Assembly (NCBI GenBank): GCA_017541105.1 | Contig: JAFXZS010000016.1 | Location: 62,001 to 126,000 of the forward strand | Source of the DNA: Clostridia bacterium | Lineage (GTDB): Bacteria; Bacillota; Clostridia; Christensenellales; Aristaeellaceae | Length of the DNA stretch: 64,000 bases | Direction of reading: 5' to 3' | Shown here: positions 1 to 8,636 of the stretch, in pieces | How positions within the stretch are numbered: the first letter of the stretch is position 1 | Layout: each line of letters begins with the position of its first letter | Made by a program: the position numbers and the translations under genes | Notes under the pieces: generated by a model | What the model saw: the letters and a program-made list of their open reading frames with translations, nothing else | Told to the model about the DNA's origin: nothing | The model's database searches: none

Positions 1-492
1 ATTGTCTTTCCGGACCGGAAGGAACTGAAAGGCAGGACGCGCGCGCTGGCGCTTCTGCTTTACAAGGCGGCAGGCGCGCAGATACAGGCCGGTGTGACAA
101 AAACCCGGGAGACAGCCCTGCGGCTGTCCGCGCTCCGGCCGGGGAGGCAGATTGCGGAGCTGAATGCCAGATGCCGGTTATCCCGGGGGAATCTGATCCA
201 CGCGCTGGACAACCGGCTGGAAAACCAGGCGGGAAACCTCCGGATGGAACGAATCCGGATGGAAAACGCGATGGCCCGCCGGATGGACGCGGCTGCGACG
301 CAGACCGGGAAGATCAGGGAACGGCTGAAAGCCATGAACCCGCTGGGCATGCTGGAAAGGGGCTATGTCCTGGTGCAGAACCGGGAAGGTCGCGTGCTGA
401 CAGAGAGAAAGCAGGCACTGGAAGCCAAAGACATGACGGTACGGTTTGCGGACGGATCCGTAAACGTGACCGTGACGACGGACGGAGAATGA
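1..492 (+). CDS. xseA: Exodeoxyribonuclease VII large subunit, 3' end only
   Basis: The reading frame is open from the first base, so this is the C-terminal 163 residues of a protein that starts outside the window. Exonuclease VII degrades single-stranded DNA from both ends as a complex of one large and several small subunits. The tail has the long helical region and then the conserved closing block LGMLERGYVLVQNREGR followed by a short beta-rich end, as in XseA C-termini. The stop codon overlaps the xseB start in ATGA, which supports the call through gene order. The catalytic part is not visible. Confidence 0.9.
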   Translation: MVFPDRKELKGRTRALALLLYKAAGAQIQAGVTKTRETALRLSALRPGRQIAELNARCRLSRGNLIHALDNRLENQAGNLRMERIRMENAMARRMDAAATQTGKIRERLKAMNPLGMLERGYVLVQNREGRVLTERKQALEAKDMTVRFADGSVNVTVTTDGE

Positions 493-731
493 ACCGCATG
501 GACAGACATGAAGAGAACGGGACGCAAAGTTTTGAGGAACGGCTGGCACAGGTACAGGATATCATCGGAAGAATCGAGAGCGGTAAGCTTCCGCTTGAAG
601 ATTCCGTGACAGCGTATGAGCAGGGCATGAAACTGCTGGATGCGCTGGACGGCGAACTGAAACAGATGAACCGAAGGCTGACAGTGCTGCAGGAAGGAAA
701 GGAGACCGAAATGTCTCATGAGGACCTTTGA
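489..731 (+). CDS. xseB: Exodeoxyribonuclease VII small subunit
   Basis: 80 residues, the usual XseB size. The protein has the typical small-subunit pattern: SFEERLAQVQDIIGRIESGK, then PLEDSVTAYEQGMKLL, then a short coiled helix ending in MNRRLTVLQEG. It binds the helical C-terminus of XseA. The ATG at 489 overlaps the xseA stop by 4 nt; a second ATG at 498 is possible. Its 3' end overlaps the next gene by 14 nt, so xseA-xseB-polyprenyl synthase looks like one transcript, a common Firmicutes order. Confidence 0.95.
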   Translation: MNRMDRHEENGTQSFEERLAQVQDIIGRIESGKLPLEDSVTAYEQGMKLLDALDGELKQMNRRLTVLQEGKETEMSHEDL

Positions 732-1587
732 CGAATACCGAAGGATTACGGAAGCGGCGCTGGAGCCGATGCTGGACTCGCTCGGAGCCATTCCGGACCG
801 GCTGAAGGAGGCAATGCTGTACAGCCTGACAGCAGGCGGAAAGCGGATCCGGCCGTCCCTGCTGCTGGGCGCGTGCGAGTCCGCCAGCGGAAGCCTGGAG
901 GAGGCGCTCCCTTTTGCCTGCGCGCTTGAGATGATCCACACATACAGCCTGATCCACGACGATCTGCCTGCGATGGATAACGATGATCTGCGCAGGGGAA
1001 AGCCGACCAGCCACAAAGTATTCGGCGAGAACATTGCCATTCTGGCCGGGGACGCGCTGCTGAACGGCGCGGCGGAACTGATGACCCGTGCGGCTGTCCG
1101 GCGGAACGATATGCTGGGTGTGCGGGCGATGGAGATCATTATGCGCAGAGCCGGCGTGACCGGTATGATTGCGGGGCAGACGATGGACGTTCTGTCCGAA
1201 GGGGAGCTTCCCCGCGAGGATCTGGTGCGTTTTATCCACAGCCATAAGACAGCCGATCTGCTGGAGGCACCGGTGGAAGCCGGGCTGACGCTTGCAGGCG
1301 CTGCAGAGGAACAGATTGCCGCGGGAAGGGAATACGCATTCCATATGGGCCTGGCCTTCCAGATGACGGATGACCTGCTGGATGTGACGGGGGATGCTGC
1401 CGTGATGGGAAAAAATCCGGGCATGGACGGGAACAAGATGACCTGGGTAGCATTTCGCGGCGTGGAGGACACGAAGAAAGACGCGGCGGACGAAGTACGG
1501 AAAGCATGCGAGGCGCTTCGTAAGCTGCCGTGGGATCTGACGGCATTCGCTGTTTTCGCGGAGCAGCTGATTCACAGGGAACAATAA
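718..1587 (+). CDS. ispA: Polyprenyl (farnesyl/geranylgeranyl) diphosphate synthase
   Basis: 289 residues. It condenses isopentenyl diphosphate with allylic diphosphates to make C15-C20 prenyl precursors for undecaprenyl lipid carrier and related isoprenoids. Both aspartate-rich magnesium sites are present: the first in HDDLPAMDNDDLRRGKPT (about residues 79-96) and the second in QMTDDLLDVTGD (about 212-223). GGKRIRPSLLLGA near residue 40 binds the homoallylic substrate. The start at 718 lies inside the end of xseB, implying translational coupling. Exact chain length cannot be read safely from the sequence. Confidence 0.93.
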   Translation: MRTFDEYRRITEAALEPMLDSLGAIPDRLKEAMLYSLTAGGKRIRPSLLLGACESASGSLEEALPFACALEMIHTYSLIHDDLPAMDNDDLRRGKPTSHKVFGENIAILAGDALLNGAAELMTRAAVRRNDMLGVRAMEIIMRRAGVTGMIAGQTMDVLSEGELPREDLVRFIHSHKTADLLEAPVEAGLTLAGAAEEQIAAGREYAFHMGLAFQMTDDLLDVTGDAAVMGKNPGMDGNKMTWVAFRGVEDTKKDAADEVRKACEALRKLPWDLTAFAVFAEQLIHREQ

Positions 1588-1610
1588 GCACAAAACCGGA
1601 GGAACAAAGT

Positions 1611-2159
1611 ATGAAAGACCATTTTATGGAAGAAGTCGTTGTCAGGAAGAGCAATGGGCTGAACCGCATTCTTTACCTGCTCAGCTGGGTGATTATCATC
1701 CTGTCCGGCATGTCTGCCATGTTTATGTTTTCCGCGGTATCCAGCAGTCTCATGAGCGGCGGATTTGATCTGCAGACACTGCTGATGCTGCTTCTGTGCG
1801 CCGGCATCTGCGGATATACGTTTTTCTTTCATGACAGACTGCTGAACGAATATGAATACACGTTTACCAATGGCGCACTGGACTTTGCGGAAGTGTACAA
1901 CAACAAGAAGCGGAAATCCCTGGGCAGCCTGAATGTACGGAATGTGGAATGCTTTGCGAAGGTGAGTTCCGGGCATTTTCAGCGCTATGTGAATATGCCG
2001 GGCATCAAACGGATGAACTGGTTCCTGAACCGCGGGGCGGAACTTTATTTCTTCTACTTCACGAAGGATCAGGATAAGAAGATGATCATTCTGGAGCCGA
2101 GTGAGCAACTGGTTGAGTATATCTGCGCCTATCTGCCAAGAGGCGCATTCCGGGAGTAA
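1611..2159 (+). CDS. Small two-helix membrane protein (DUF6106-like), function unknown
   Basis: 182 residues, starting at ATG 1611 behind a GGAGG at about 1599. Two hydrophobic stretches (about residues 20-45 and 52-72) look like a membrane hairpin. A soluble C-terminal domain of about 110 residues follows, rich in aromatic residues and containing YEYTFTNGALDFAEVYNNKK. This resembles a group of uncharacterised Clostridia proteins usually placed in DUF6106; that assignment is from memory and is tentative. The stop overlaps the next start by one base (TAATG), so it is in an operon with the cysteine desulfurase and thiI. No function is suggested by the sequence itself. Confidence 0.75.
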   Translation: MKDHFMEEVVVRKSNGLNRILYLLSWVIIILSGMSAMFMFSAVSSSLMSGGFDLQTLLMLLLCAGICGYTFFFHDRLLNEYEYTFTNGALDFAEVYNNKKRKSLGSLNVRNVECFAKVSSGHFQRYVNMPGIKRMNWFLNRGAELYFFYFTKDQDKKMIILEPSEQLVEYICAYLPRGAFRE

Positions 2160-3310
2160 TGAAGATGACTGCCTATCTGGATAACAGCGCGACGACGAGG
2201 CCGGGCGCCTCCGTGGCGGCGCTGATGAAGGAATTGCCGGAAAGCGGATGGTACAATCCATCCGCTTTATATAGGCCCGCCCTTGAAATCCAGAAACGGA
2301 TGGATCAAGTGCGGGAAATCTGCCTGAAGGCCGCGGGAGCGGAAGGATACAGAATCGTTTTCACTTCCGGCGGAACGGAGAGCGATAACCTGGCGCTGAT
2401 CGGTGCCCTGAAAGCCCGAAGAAAGCCTGGAAAGGTCCTGATGTCTTCCGTTGAGCATCCGGCAGTTTCCGCCTGCGCGGAGGAGCTGCAACGGATGGGG
2501 TACCGCGTGGCCGCGATTCCCGCAGTGCGGGAGGGGACGCTGGATCTCCGGAAACTGGAGGAAGAAGCGGACGGGGAGACGGTATTAATCTCCGTGATGC
2601 AGGTGAACAACGAGACCGGCGCGACGGAGCCGCTGGAGAAAATCATCGCGATACGGAACAGAAAATGCCCGGACGCAGCGATCCATGTCGACGGGGTGCA
2701 GGGATTCCTGCGCGTTCCGATCCGCCTCCGCCGCCTGGGGATACAAAGCTATGCACTGAGCGCACACAAGATTCACGGACTGAAAGGAACCGGCGCGCTG
2801 ATGCTGGCGCCCGGATACACCGTGAAGCCGCTGCTGTTCGGAGGTGGGCAGGAAGGGAACCTTCGTTCCGGCACGGAAAACACGGCCGGGATTCTGGCAC
2901 TGGGAGCTGCCGTGGAGGAATGGCAGGAGGCGGACAGTGAACGGATCCGCGGGCTGAAAATCCGCCTGTGGAAAGCGCTGAAGGAAAAGATTCCGGAGGC
3001 GGAGGTGAACGGCCCCGAACCGGAGGACGGCGCTCCGCATATTCTGAATGTCGCGTTTGAACCGGTGCGAAGTCAGACGATGCTCTTCGCTTTGGAAGGA
3101 GACGGGGTCTATGTTTCCGCAGGAAGCGCGTGTGCCAGCAGGAAACAAAAGATTTCCCCGGTGCTCAGGGCCATGGGGACCGATCCGGCACGGGCGGACT
3201 GTTCCCTGCGGTTCAGCCTCGGCCGGGAGACCACGGAGGACGAAATAGACTATGCGGCCGAACGGGCCGCGTTCCACTACAGGGTGCTGAAGAAATACAC
3301 CCGGAGATAA
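2159..3310 (+). CDS. Cysteine desulfurase (NifS/IscS family), partner of ThiI
   Basis: 383 residues. This PLP enzyme moves sulfur from L-cysteine onto its own cysteine as a persulfide. Visible signatures are the N-terminal AYLDNSATTRP, the cofactor region FTSGGTESDNLAL, HVDGVQG, the PLP lysine in SAHKIHGLKGTGAL, and the active-site cysteine loop SAGSACASRK near residue 323. It sits 17 nt before thiI, the same order as nifZ-thiI in Bacillus, so its likely job is donating sulfur for 4-thiouridine in tRNA (inference from context). A second paralogue is at 22261. The start ATG overlaps the upstream stop; ATG 2165 is an alternative. Confidence 0.93.
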   Translation: MKMTAYLDNSATTRPGASVAALMKELPESGWYNPSALYRPALEIQKRMDQVREICLKAAGAEGYRIVFTSGGTESDNLALIGALKARRKPGKVLMSSVEHPAVSACAEELQRMGYRVAAIPAVREGTLDLRKLEEEADGETVLISVMQVNNETGATEPLEKIIAIRNRKCPDAAIHVDGVQGFLRVPIRLRRLGIQSYALSAHKIHGLKGTGALMLAPGYTVKPLLFGGGQEGNLRSGTENTAGILALGAAVEEWQEADSERIRGLKIRLWKALKEKIPEAEVNGPEPEDGAPHILNVAFEPVRSQTMLFALEGDGVYVSAGSACASRKQKISPVLRAMGTDPARADCSLRFSLGRETTEDEIDYAAERAAFHYRVLKKYTRR

Positions 3311-3327
3311 TTGCGGAGGAAAAACAT

Positions 3328-4473
3328 ATGCAGAATCTGCTACTTGTCCGATACGGAGAGATCTTCCTGAAGGGACTGAACCGGCCTTACTTTATCCGCG
3401 CGCTGGTGAGGAAGATCCGATACGCGGTCCGCGGGCTCGGCGCAGAGGTATGGGTGCATGACGGCAGAATCTTCGTGCGGGGGTTCAGCGATCCGGAGGA
3501 ATGCATTGCCCGGGTAACCAGGGTATTCGGCGTACACAGCGTATGCCCGGCTGTGGAAATGCCGAAGGAAGACTTTGACGCGGTCTGCGGCCAGGCGATC
3601 GAAATGGTCAGGGATCTTCAGGGTACCTTTAAGGTGAATGCACGGCGCAGCGACAAACGGTACCCGATGAATTCCCCGATGATTAACCAGGAGGTCGGAT
3701 ACAGGATTCTGAACGCCAATCCGAATCTGAAGGTGGATGTGCACGAGCCGGAACATCTGGTGAACATCGAGATCAGGGATATGGCGTATCTGTACGTCAG
3801 AGTGATTCCGGCTGTCGGAGGAATGCCGGTGGGAACCAACGGCAATGCCACACTGCTGCTTTCCGGCGGGATTGACAGCCCGGTGGCCGGATGGATGATC
3901 GCCAAGAGAGGGGTTCAGATCAACGCCGTTCACTTCCACAGCTATCCCTATACATCCGACCGCGCGAAGGAAAAGGTGCTTGATCTGGCGCGAAAACTGA
4001 GCTTCAGCTGCTGCGGCATCAAGGTTCATGTGGTACCTTTCACGGAAATTCAGATGCAGATCCATGAGAAGTGTCCGGAGGAATATACGACGCTGATTAT
4101 GCGGCGGTATATGATGCGCATCGCAGAGCGGATTGCCAGGCAGTCGGAAAGCGAGGCGCTGATTACCGGGGAGAGCATCGGACAGGTGGCCAGCCAAACC
4201 ATGACGGCACTGGCAACGACGGACGATGCGGTTCACATGCCGGTTTTCCGCCCGCTGATCGGATTTGACAAGAGTGAGATTATCGAGACAGCCCGCAGGA
4301 TCGGTACGCTGGAAATCTCAGAGCTGCCGTTTGAAGACTGCTGTACGGTATTTACGCCGCGGCATCCGGCGACTCATCCCAAGATGGAGAAGATCCTGGA
4401 AGGCGAGGGCAGGCTGCAGCAGGAGGAGCTGATTCAGCGGGCGCTGGACGGCACGGAAGTGATCCGGGTCTGA
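3328..4473 (+). CDS. thiI: tRNA 4-thiouridine synthase ThiI (no rhodanese domain)
   Basis: 381 residues. ThiI adenylates U8 of tRNA and receives sulfur to form 4-thiouridine. An N-terminal ferredoxin-like/THUMP region (about residues 1-165) is followed by the ATP-pyrophosphatase domain with the PP-loop LLLSGGIDSPVAGWMIAKRG near residue 174 and the signature ITGESIGQVASQT. The protein ends soon after EDCCTVFTPRHPATHP and lacks the C-terminal rhodanese domain of the E. coli enzyme, as is common in Firmicutes, so sulfur should come directly from the adjacent desulfurase. Start chosen at ATG 3328, preceded by GCGGAGGA. Confidence 0.95.
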   Translation: MQNLLLVRYGEIFLKGLNRPYFIRALVRKIRYAVRGLGAEVWVHDGRIFVRGFSDPEECIARVTRVFGVHSVCPAVEMPKEDFDAVCGQAIEMVRDLQGTFKVNARRSDKRYPMNSPMINQEVGYRILNANPNLKVDVHEPEHLVNIEIRDMAYLYVRVIPAVGGMPVGTNGNATLLLSGGIDSPVAGWMIAKRGVQINAVHFHSYPYTSDRAKEKVLDLARKLSFSCCGIKVHVVPFTEIQMQIHEKCPEEYTTLIMRRYMMRIAERIARQSESEALITGESIGQVASQTMTALATTDDAVHMPVFRPLIGFDKSEIIETARRIGTLEISELPFEDCCTVFTPRHPATHPKMEKILEGEGRLQQEELIQRALDGTEVIRV

Positions 4474-4510
4474 CGGCGCAAAGCGCCAGAAAAAGTTCGG
4501 GCCAAACGTC

Positions 4511-4539
4511 TTGAAACCGTCTCCCGGTTATGATAAGAT
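4511..4539 (+). promoter_or_regulatory. Sigma-A promoter of the cggR-pgk-tpiA operon
   Basis: A -35 box TTGAAA (4511-4516) and a -10 box TAAGAT (4534-4539) are separated by 17 bp. The predicted transcription start falls at the left edge of the operator described next, so bound repressor would block initiation or early elongation. Confidence 0.7.
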
Positions 4540-4541
4540 CC

Positions 4542-4583
4542 TTTGGGACGCGATTTGCCCATGAGGGCAAAAACTGTCCCAAA
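4542..4583 (+). promoter_or_regulatory. Candidate CggR operator
   Basis: The outer arms TTTGGGAC (4542-4549) and GTCCCAAA (4576-4583) form an inverted repeat. Read in one direction, the site holds two tandem half sites, GGGAC-N6-TGCC and GGGCA-N5-TGTCC, which match the GGGAC...TGTC direct-repeat layout known for the Bacillus CggR operator. It lies between the promoter and the cggR start, as in Bacillus, and supports autoregulation of the operon. Confidence 0.75.
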
Positions 4584-4604
4584 TGACCGGGAGGAGGGAG
4601 CCGG

Positions 4605-5633
4605 ATGGATGCGGGATTTATTACGCTGATGCGCAAGCTGGCTCCCGACCTGACGGAGGAGATGACACGCCGGGCGCTGATCCTTGAAAGAATATCCGTT
4701 CTTCAGCCTGTCGGCCGCAGGCAGCTGGCCTCGAGGCTGAACCTGCCGGAACGTGAAATCCGCAATACGGCAATCCTGCTCAAGGATCTCGGTTACATTG
4801 AGATGGATGCCTCCGGAATGACGCTGAGCCGCAAGGCGGAGGAAATTCTGGACAGTGCCCGGGAGTTTTCCAAAGCGATGAACGATCTGACGGAGACGGA
4901 GAACCGGCTGAGCGAGCTTCTGGCGGTCTCACGGGTGCTGATTGCCCCCGGCGACGCGGATGAGGACGGGCAGGTCCTTTCCGACGTGGGAAGAATCTGT
5001 GCGGCCAGGCTTCGGGCACTCCTGCAGAACGGAAATACGCTGGCGGTGACCGGCGGGCGGACCGTGGCGGCCGTCGCCCGGAACATACAGACCCAGACGC
5101 CGCTGAATGTGATGGTGGTTCCCGCCCGCGGCGGTATCGGCCGGAGCGTCGAGCTGCAGGCCAATACGCTGGCGGAGGAGATTGCCGGGCGCCTCGGCGG
5201 GCATTACCGGCTGATCCATCTTCCGGACCATATGGATGCCGCTGCCATGCAGCAGATGATGAAAATGCCGGAAGTCCACGAGGCAATGGAACTGCTGGAG
5301 CGCGCGGATGTGATCCTGCACGGGATCGGTATCGCAGCCGAAACAATGCGGGAGCGGAAGCTGGACCGGAGCATCCAGGCGGAGATGATCCAGAAAGGAG
5401 CCGCGGGAGAAAGCTTCGGCGCGTTCTATAACGTCGAGGGGACCTGCCTGATGGAGTCCTCCAGCGTCGGAGTGGATCTGGCACGGCTGAAACCCACCTG
5501 CCGGATGGTGGCTGCCGCGGCAGGCAGAACAAAAGCCGCCGCCATCGTGTCCGTCTTGAGGCACACGAAGCATGATCTGCTGGTGACGGACCAGGGTGCG
5601 GCGGAGGAAATGCTCCGGATTCTTACAACATGA
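4605..5633 (+). CDS. cggR: Central glycolytic genes regulator (SorC family)
   Basis: 342 residues. CggR represses lower glycolysis genes and is relieved by fructose-1,6-bisphosphate. An N-terminal winged helix (about residues 15-65, with LILERISVLQPVGRRQLASR) precedes a SorC-type phosphosugar-binding domain (about 95-340) containing LAVTGGRTVAAVA and IGIAAETM. It leads an operon with pgk and tpiA and follows a promoter plus CggR-like operator. RBS GGAGGAGG is at 4590. In most Firmicutes gapA follows cggR directly; here gapA is absent and pgk comes first. Function is inferred from family and context. Confidence 0.9.
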   Translation: MDAGFITLMRKLAPDLTEEMTRRALILERISVLQPVGRRQLASRLNLPEREIRNTAILLKDLGYIEMDASGMTLSRKAEEILDSAREFSKAMNDLTETENRLSELLAVSRVLIAPGDADEDGQVLSDVGRICAARLRALLQNGNTLAVTGGRTVAAVARNIQTQTPLNVMVVPARGGIGRSVELQANTLAEEIAGRLGGHYRLIHLPDHMDAAAMQQMMKMPEVHEAMELLERADVILHGIGIAAETMRERKLDRSIQAEMIQKGAAGESFGAFYNVEGTCLMESSSVGVDLARLKPTCRMVAAAAGRTKAAAIVSVLRHTKHDLLVTDQGAAEEMLRILTT

Positions 5634-5696
5634 TTGCAGATCCCGAAGGGATTCAGGCAATAAATGACTCAAAATCAAACAAAGGAGTGGAATACC

Positions 5697-6899
5697 ATGG
5701 CAAAGAAAACGGTGGATGACATTCAGGTCAAGGGCAAGCGGGTTCTGGTCCGCTGCGATTTCAACGTTCCCATGAAAGACGGAAAGATCACCAACGACAA
5801 GCGGATTGTGGCGGCGCTGCCCACCATTAAAAAGCTGATCGCCGACGGCGGAAAGGTCATTCTGTGCAGCCATCTGGGCAAGCCGAAGAACGGGCCGGAA
5901 GAAAAGTTCTCCCTGGCGCCCGTGGCGGTCCGCCTGGGCGAGCTGCTGGGCCAGGATGTCGTTTTCGCCAACGATGACAACGTGGTGGGTGAGAACGCCA
6001 AAGCTGCCGTTGCGGCCATGAAGGACGGCGACGTGGTGCTGCTGCAGAATACCCGTTTCCGCAAGGAAGAAACCAAGAATATCGAAGATTTCAGCAAGGA
6101 ACTGGCTTCCCTGGCGGATGCCTATGTGGACGACGCTTTCGGTTCCTGCCATCGTGCGCACTGCTCCACCGCGGGCGTGACCGCGTACACCAGCCCCAAC
6201 GTTGCCGGCTATCTGATCGGCAAGGAACTGAGCATCATGGGCAAAGCGCTTGAAAACGCCGACCGTCCCTTCGTGGCGGTGCTGGGCGGCGCCAAGATCG
6301 AGGACAAGCTGAACGTGATCAACAATCTGCTGGAAAAGGTGGATACCCTGATTATCGGCGGCGGCATGGCGTTTACGTTCCTGAAAGCCAAGGGATACGA
6401 AGTGGGCAAGAGCCTGCTGGACGAGAGCAAGATCGACTACTGCAAGGACATGATGGCCAAGGCCGCGGAAAAAGGCGTCAAGCTGCTGCTGCCCGTGGAT
6501 ACCGTCTGCGCTGCCGGTTTCCCGGATCCCATTGACGGACCGGTGGATACCACGGTCGTTGATTCCGACAAGATTCCGGCTGACAAGGAAGGCCTGGATA
6601 TCGGTCCGAAGAGCCGCGAACTGTTTGCGGAAGCCGTGAAGTCCGCGAAGACCGTTGTCTGGAACGGACCGATGGGCGTTTTTGAGAATCCCACGCTGGC
6701 GCAGGGCACCCTGGCCGTTGCGCAGGCAATGGCGGACAGTGAAGCCGTGACCATTATCGGCGGCGGCGACAGTGCGGCAGCTGTGGAACAGATGGGCCTG
6801 GGCGACAAGATGACCCATATCTCCACCGGCGGCGGCGCGTCCCTGGAATTCCTGGAAGGCAAGACCCTGCCCGGCGTCGCGTGCCTGGACGAGAAGTGA
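5697..6899 (+). CDS. pgk: Phosphoglycerate kinase
   Basis: 400 residues, the normal length. The enzyme transfers the acyl phosphate of 1,3-bisphosphoglycerate to ADP in glycolysis. The N-terminal signature [14 protein letters not shown], the [13 protein letters not shown] stretch and the nucleotide-binding [11 protein letters not shown] near the C-terminus are clear. Start placed at ATG 5697 behind AAAGGAG; an upstream in-frame ATG at 5664 would add an unconserved tail. It lies 63 nt after cggR and 19 nt before tpiA. Confidence 0.97.
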   Translation: MAKKTVDDIQVKGKRVLVRCDFNVPMKDGKITNDKRIVAALPTIKKLIADGGKVILCSHLGKPKNGPEEKFSLAPVAVRLGELLGQDVVFANDDNVVGENAKAAVAAMKDGDVVLLQNTRFRKEETKNIEDFSKELASLADAYVDDAFGSCHRAHCSTAGVTAYTSPNVAGYLIGKELSIMGKALENADRPFVAVLGGAKIEDKLNVINNLLEKVDTLIIGGGMAFTFLKAKGYEVGKSLLDESKIDYCKDMMAKAAEKGVKLLLPVDTVCAAGFPDPIDGPVDTTVVDSDKIPADKEGLDIGPKSRELFAEAVKSAKTVVWNGPMGVFENPTLAQGTLAVAQAMADSEAVTIIGGGDSAAAVEQMGLGDKMTHISTGGGASLEFLEGKTLPGVACLDEK

Positions 6900-6918
6900 G
6901 AAAAGAGAGGATAACAAA

Positions 6919-7671
6919 ATGCGGAAAGCGATTATTGCCGGAAACTGGAAGATGAACAAGACGCCCGAAGAGGCCAAGGCTCTTGTGACGGAACTGAAGC
7001 CCCTGGTCAAGGATGCCAGCTGCGACGTGGTTGTATGCGTTCCCGCGGTGAATTTTGCCGCCGTGAAGGAAGCTGCCAAGGGCAGCAAAATCAAGCTGGG
7101 CGCGGAAAATGTCCACTGGGCGAAGAGCGGCGCTTTCACGGGCGAGCTGAGCGCGGACATGCTGAAGGCCTGCGGTGTGGAATACGTTATTATCGGCCAC
7201 AGCGAGCGGAGACAGTACTTCGGCGAAACCGACAAGACGGTGAACCTGAGGGTTCTGGCCGCAGTCGATGCAGGGCTGAAAGTGATCGTCTGCGTCGGCG
7301 AGAACAAGGAAGAGCGGGAAGCGGGATATACGGACGCGCTGGTTGAGTATCAGACGCTGATCGCCCTGAACGGCCTGACAAAGGAACAGGTCGCGAAGAT
7401 CATTATCGCCTACGAACCCGTATGGGCAATCGGCACGGGGCTGACCGCCACGGATGAACAGGCGAATGAGACCATCGGCGTGATCCGCAAGGCCGTTGCC
7501 CGTAAATACGGAAAAGCTGCGGGCAACAAGATCCGCATCCAGTACGGCGGAAGCATGAACCCGAAGAATGTCAAGGGGCTCATGGCGCAGCCCGAAATCG
7601 ACGGCGGACTGATCGGCGGCGCCAGCCTGAAAGCTCCCGATTTCAGCCAGGTCGTCAACTACGATAAATAA
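6919..7671 (+). CDS. tpiA: Triosephosphate isomerase
   Basis: 250 residues. It interconverts dihydroxyacetone phosphate and glyceraldehyde-3-phosphate. Visible catalytic elements are NWKMNK near the N-terminus (Asn/Lys), [13 protein letters not shown] (electrophilic His), [11 protein letters not shown] (catalytic Glu) and the phosphate-binding IQYGGSMNP. It is third in the CggR operon, directly after pgk. Confidence 0.98.
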   Translation: MRKAIIAGNWKMNKTPEEAKALVTELKPLVKDASCDVVVCVPAVNFAAVKEAAKGSKIKLGAENVHWAKSGAFTGELSADMLKACGVEYVIIGHSERRQYFGETDKTVNLRVLAAVDAGLKVIVCVGENKEEREAGYTDALVEYQTLIALNGLTKEQVAKIIIAYEPVWAIGTGLTATDEQANETIGVIRKAVARKYGKAAGNKIRIQYGGSMNPKNVKGLMAQPEIDGGLIGGASLKAPDFSQVVNYDK

Positions 7672-7697
7672 TCCGGCCGGAAGAGGAGGAAACACAT

Positions 7698-8243
7698 ATG
7701 GCGAAATCCAATCCTTATGCCGGGACCCAGACAGAGAAGAATCTGGAAGCCGCGTTCGCCGGGGAATCACAGGCCCGCAACAAGTACACCTATTTTGCCT
7801 CCAAGGCGAAGAAGGACGGATTTGAACAGATTGCGGCCCTGTTCCTGAAGACTGCGGACAACGAGAAGGAACATGCCAAGATGTGGTTCAAGGAACTGAA
7901 CGGCATCGGAAGTACGGCAGAAAACCTTCTTGCGGCGGCTGAGGGAGAAAACTTCGAATGGACCGACATGTATGAAGGCTTTGCCGTGACCGCGGAGCAG
8001 GAAGGCTTTCCGGAACTGGCGGCGAAATTCCGCAGCGTCGGGGAAATCGAGAAGCACCATGAGGAGCGGTACAGGGCCCTGCTGAAGAACGTGGAGATGC
8101 AGGAAGTGTTCCGGAAGAGCGAGGTCAAGGTCTGGGAATGCCGCAACTGCGGACACATCGTCGTCGGAACAGAAGCGCCGGAAATCTGCCCCGTATGCGC
8201 GCACCCGCAAAGCTATTTCGAGGTCCACGCAGAGAATTACTGA
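7698..8243 (+). CDS. rbr: Rubrerythrin
   Basis: 181 residues. Rubrerythrins are peroxide-reducing diiron proteins of anaerobes. The N-terminal ferritin-like four-helix domain carries the expected Glu/His ligands ([36 protein letters not shown]). The C-terminal rubredoxin-like domain binds one iron through CRNCG and CPVCAHP. It is 26 nt after tpiA with its own GAGGAGG and no terminator between, so it may be read from the glycolytic operon; whether that is regulated or accidental is not known. Confidence 0.95.
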   Translation: MAKSNPYAGTQTEKNLEAAFAGESQARNKYTYFASKAKKDGFEQIAALFLKTADNEKEHAKMWFKELNGIGSTAENLLAAAEGENFEWTDMYEGFAVTAEQEGFPELAAKFRSVGEIEKHHEERYRALLKNVEMQEVFRKSEVKVWECRNCGHIVVGTEAPEICPVCAHPQSYFEVHAENY

Positions 8244-8259
8244 TCCTGTAAATTCAGTG

Positions 8260-8288
8260 TTGATTTTATCCGGGCGGGGTGCTATACT
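8260..8288 (+). promoter_or_regulatory. Promoter of the thrS T-box leader
   Basis: TTGATT (8260-8265) and TATACT (8283-8288) with a 17-bp spacer. Transcription would start near 8295, giving a leader of about 340 nt before thrS. Confidence 0.75.
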
Positions 8289-8294
8289 TACTCC

Positions 8295-8523
8295 ATTCTT
8301 TTCAGATGAAGGGAAACACGCGGACGGGAATCCGGCGCACAGAGAGCGGGGAAGAGGTGGGAGCCCCGCGGCGGGACCCGGGCCGATACCATTCCCGGAT
8401 GAAAAGCGGGAGCTGCCCGATAGCGCGGCACAATGAGTGGTTTGTATAAACAAGCAGGGTGGAACCGCGAATGCTGAATACCAGCATCCGTCCTTGCAGC
8501 AGCAAGGATCGGATGCTGTTTTT
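8295..8523 (+). ncRNA. T-box riboswitch controlling thrS
   Basis: The conserved T-box AGGGTGGAACCGCG is at 8456-8469. It is followed by a strong intrinsic terminator: AGCATCCG-TCCTTGC (8483-8497), loop AGCA, GCAAGGA-T-CGGATGCT (8502-8517) and a T-run ending at 8523. The T-box sequence can pair with the acceptor end of uncharged tRNA and form the antiterminator. The amino acid is taken from the downstream gene, threonyl-tRNA synthetase; I did not fix the specifier codon within the 5' stems. Confidence 0.9.
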
Positions 8524-8636
8524 CGTTGAACGGAATCCGGAGGGCTCTCCGATCGCCTTCCGGGCCACTTTCACCGTCCTCGGTGGGGATTGGCAGGACG
8601 GATGAGCACAACGAATGATGAAGGAGGCACGGGAGA

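Noticed and set aside
4929-7307. A 792-codon minus-strand frame across cggR, pgk and tpiA
   Set aside because: It crosses three clear plus-strand genes with perfect family motifs; the translation has no recognisable domain.
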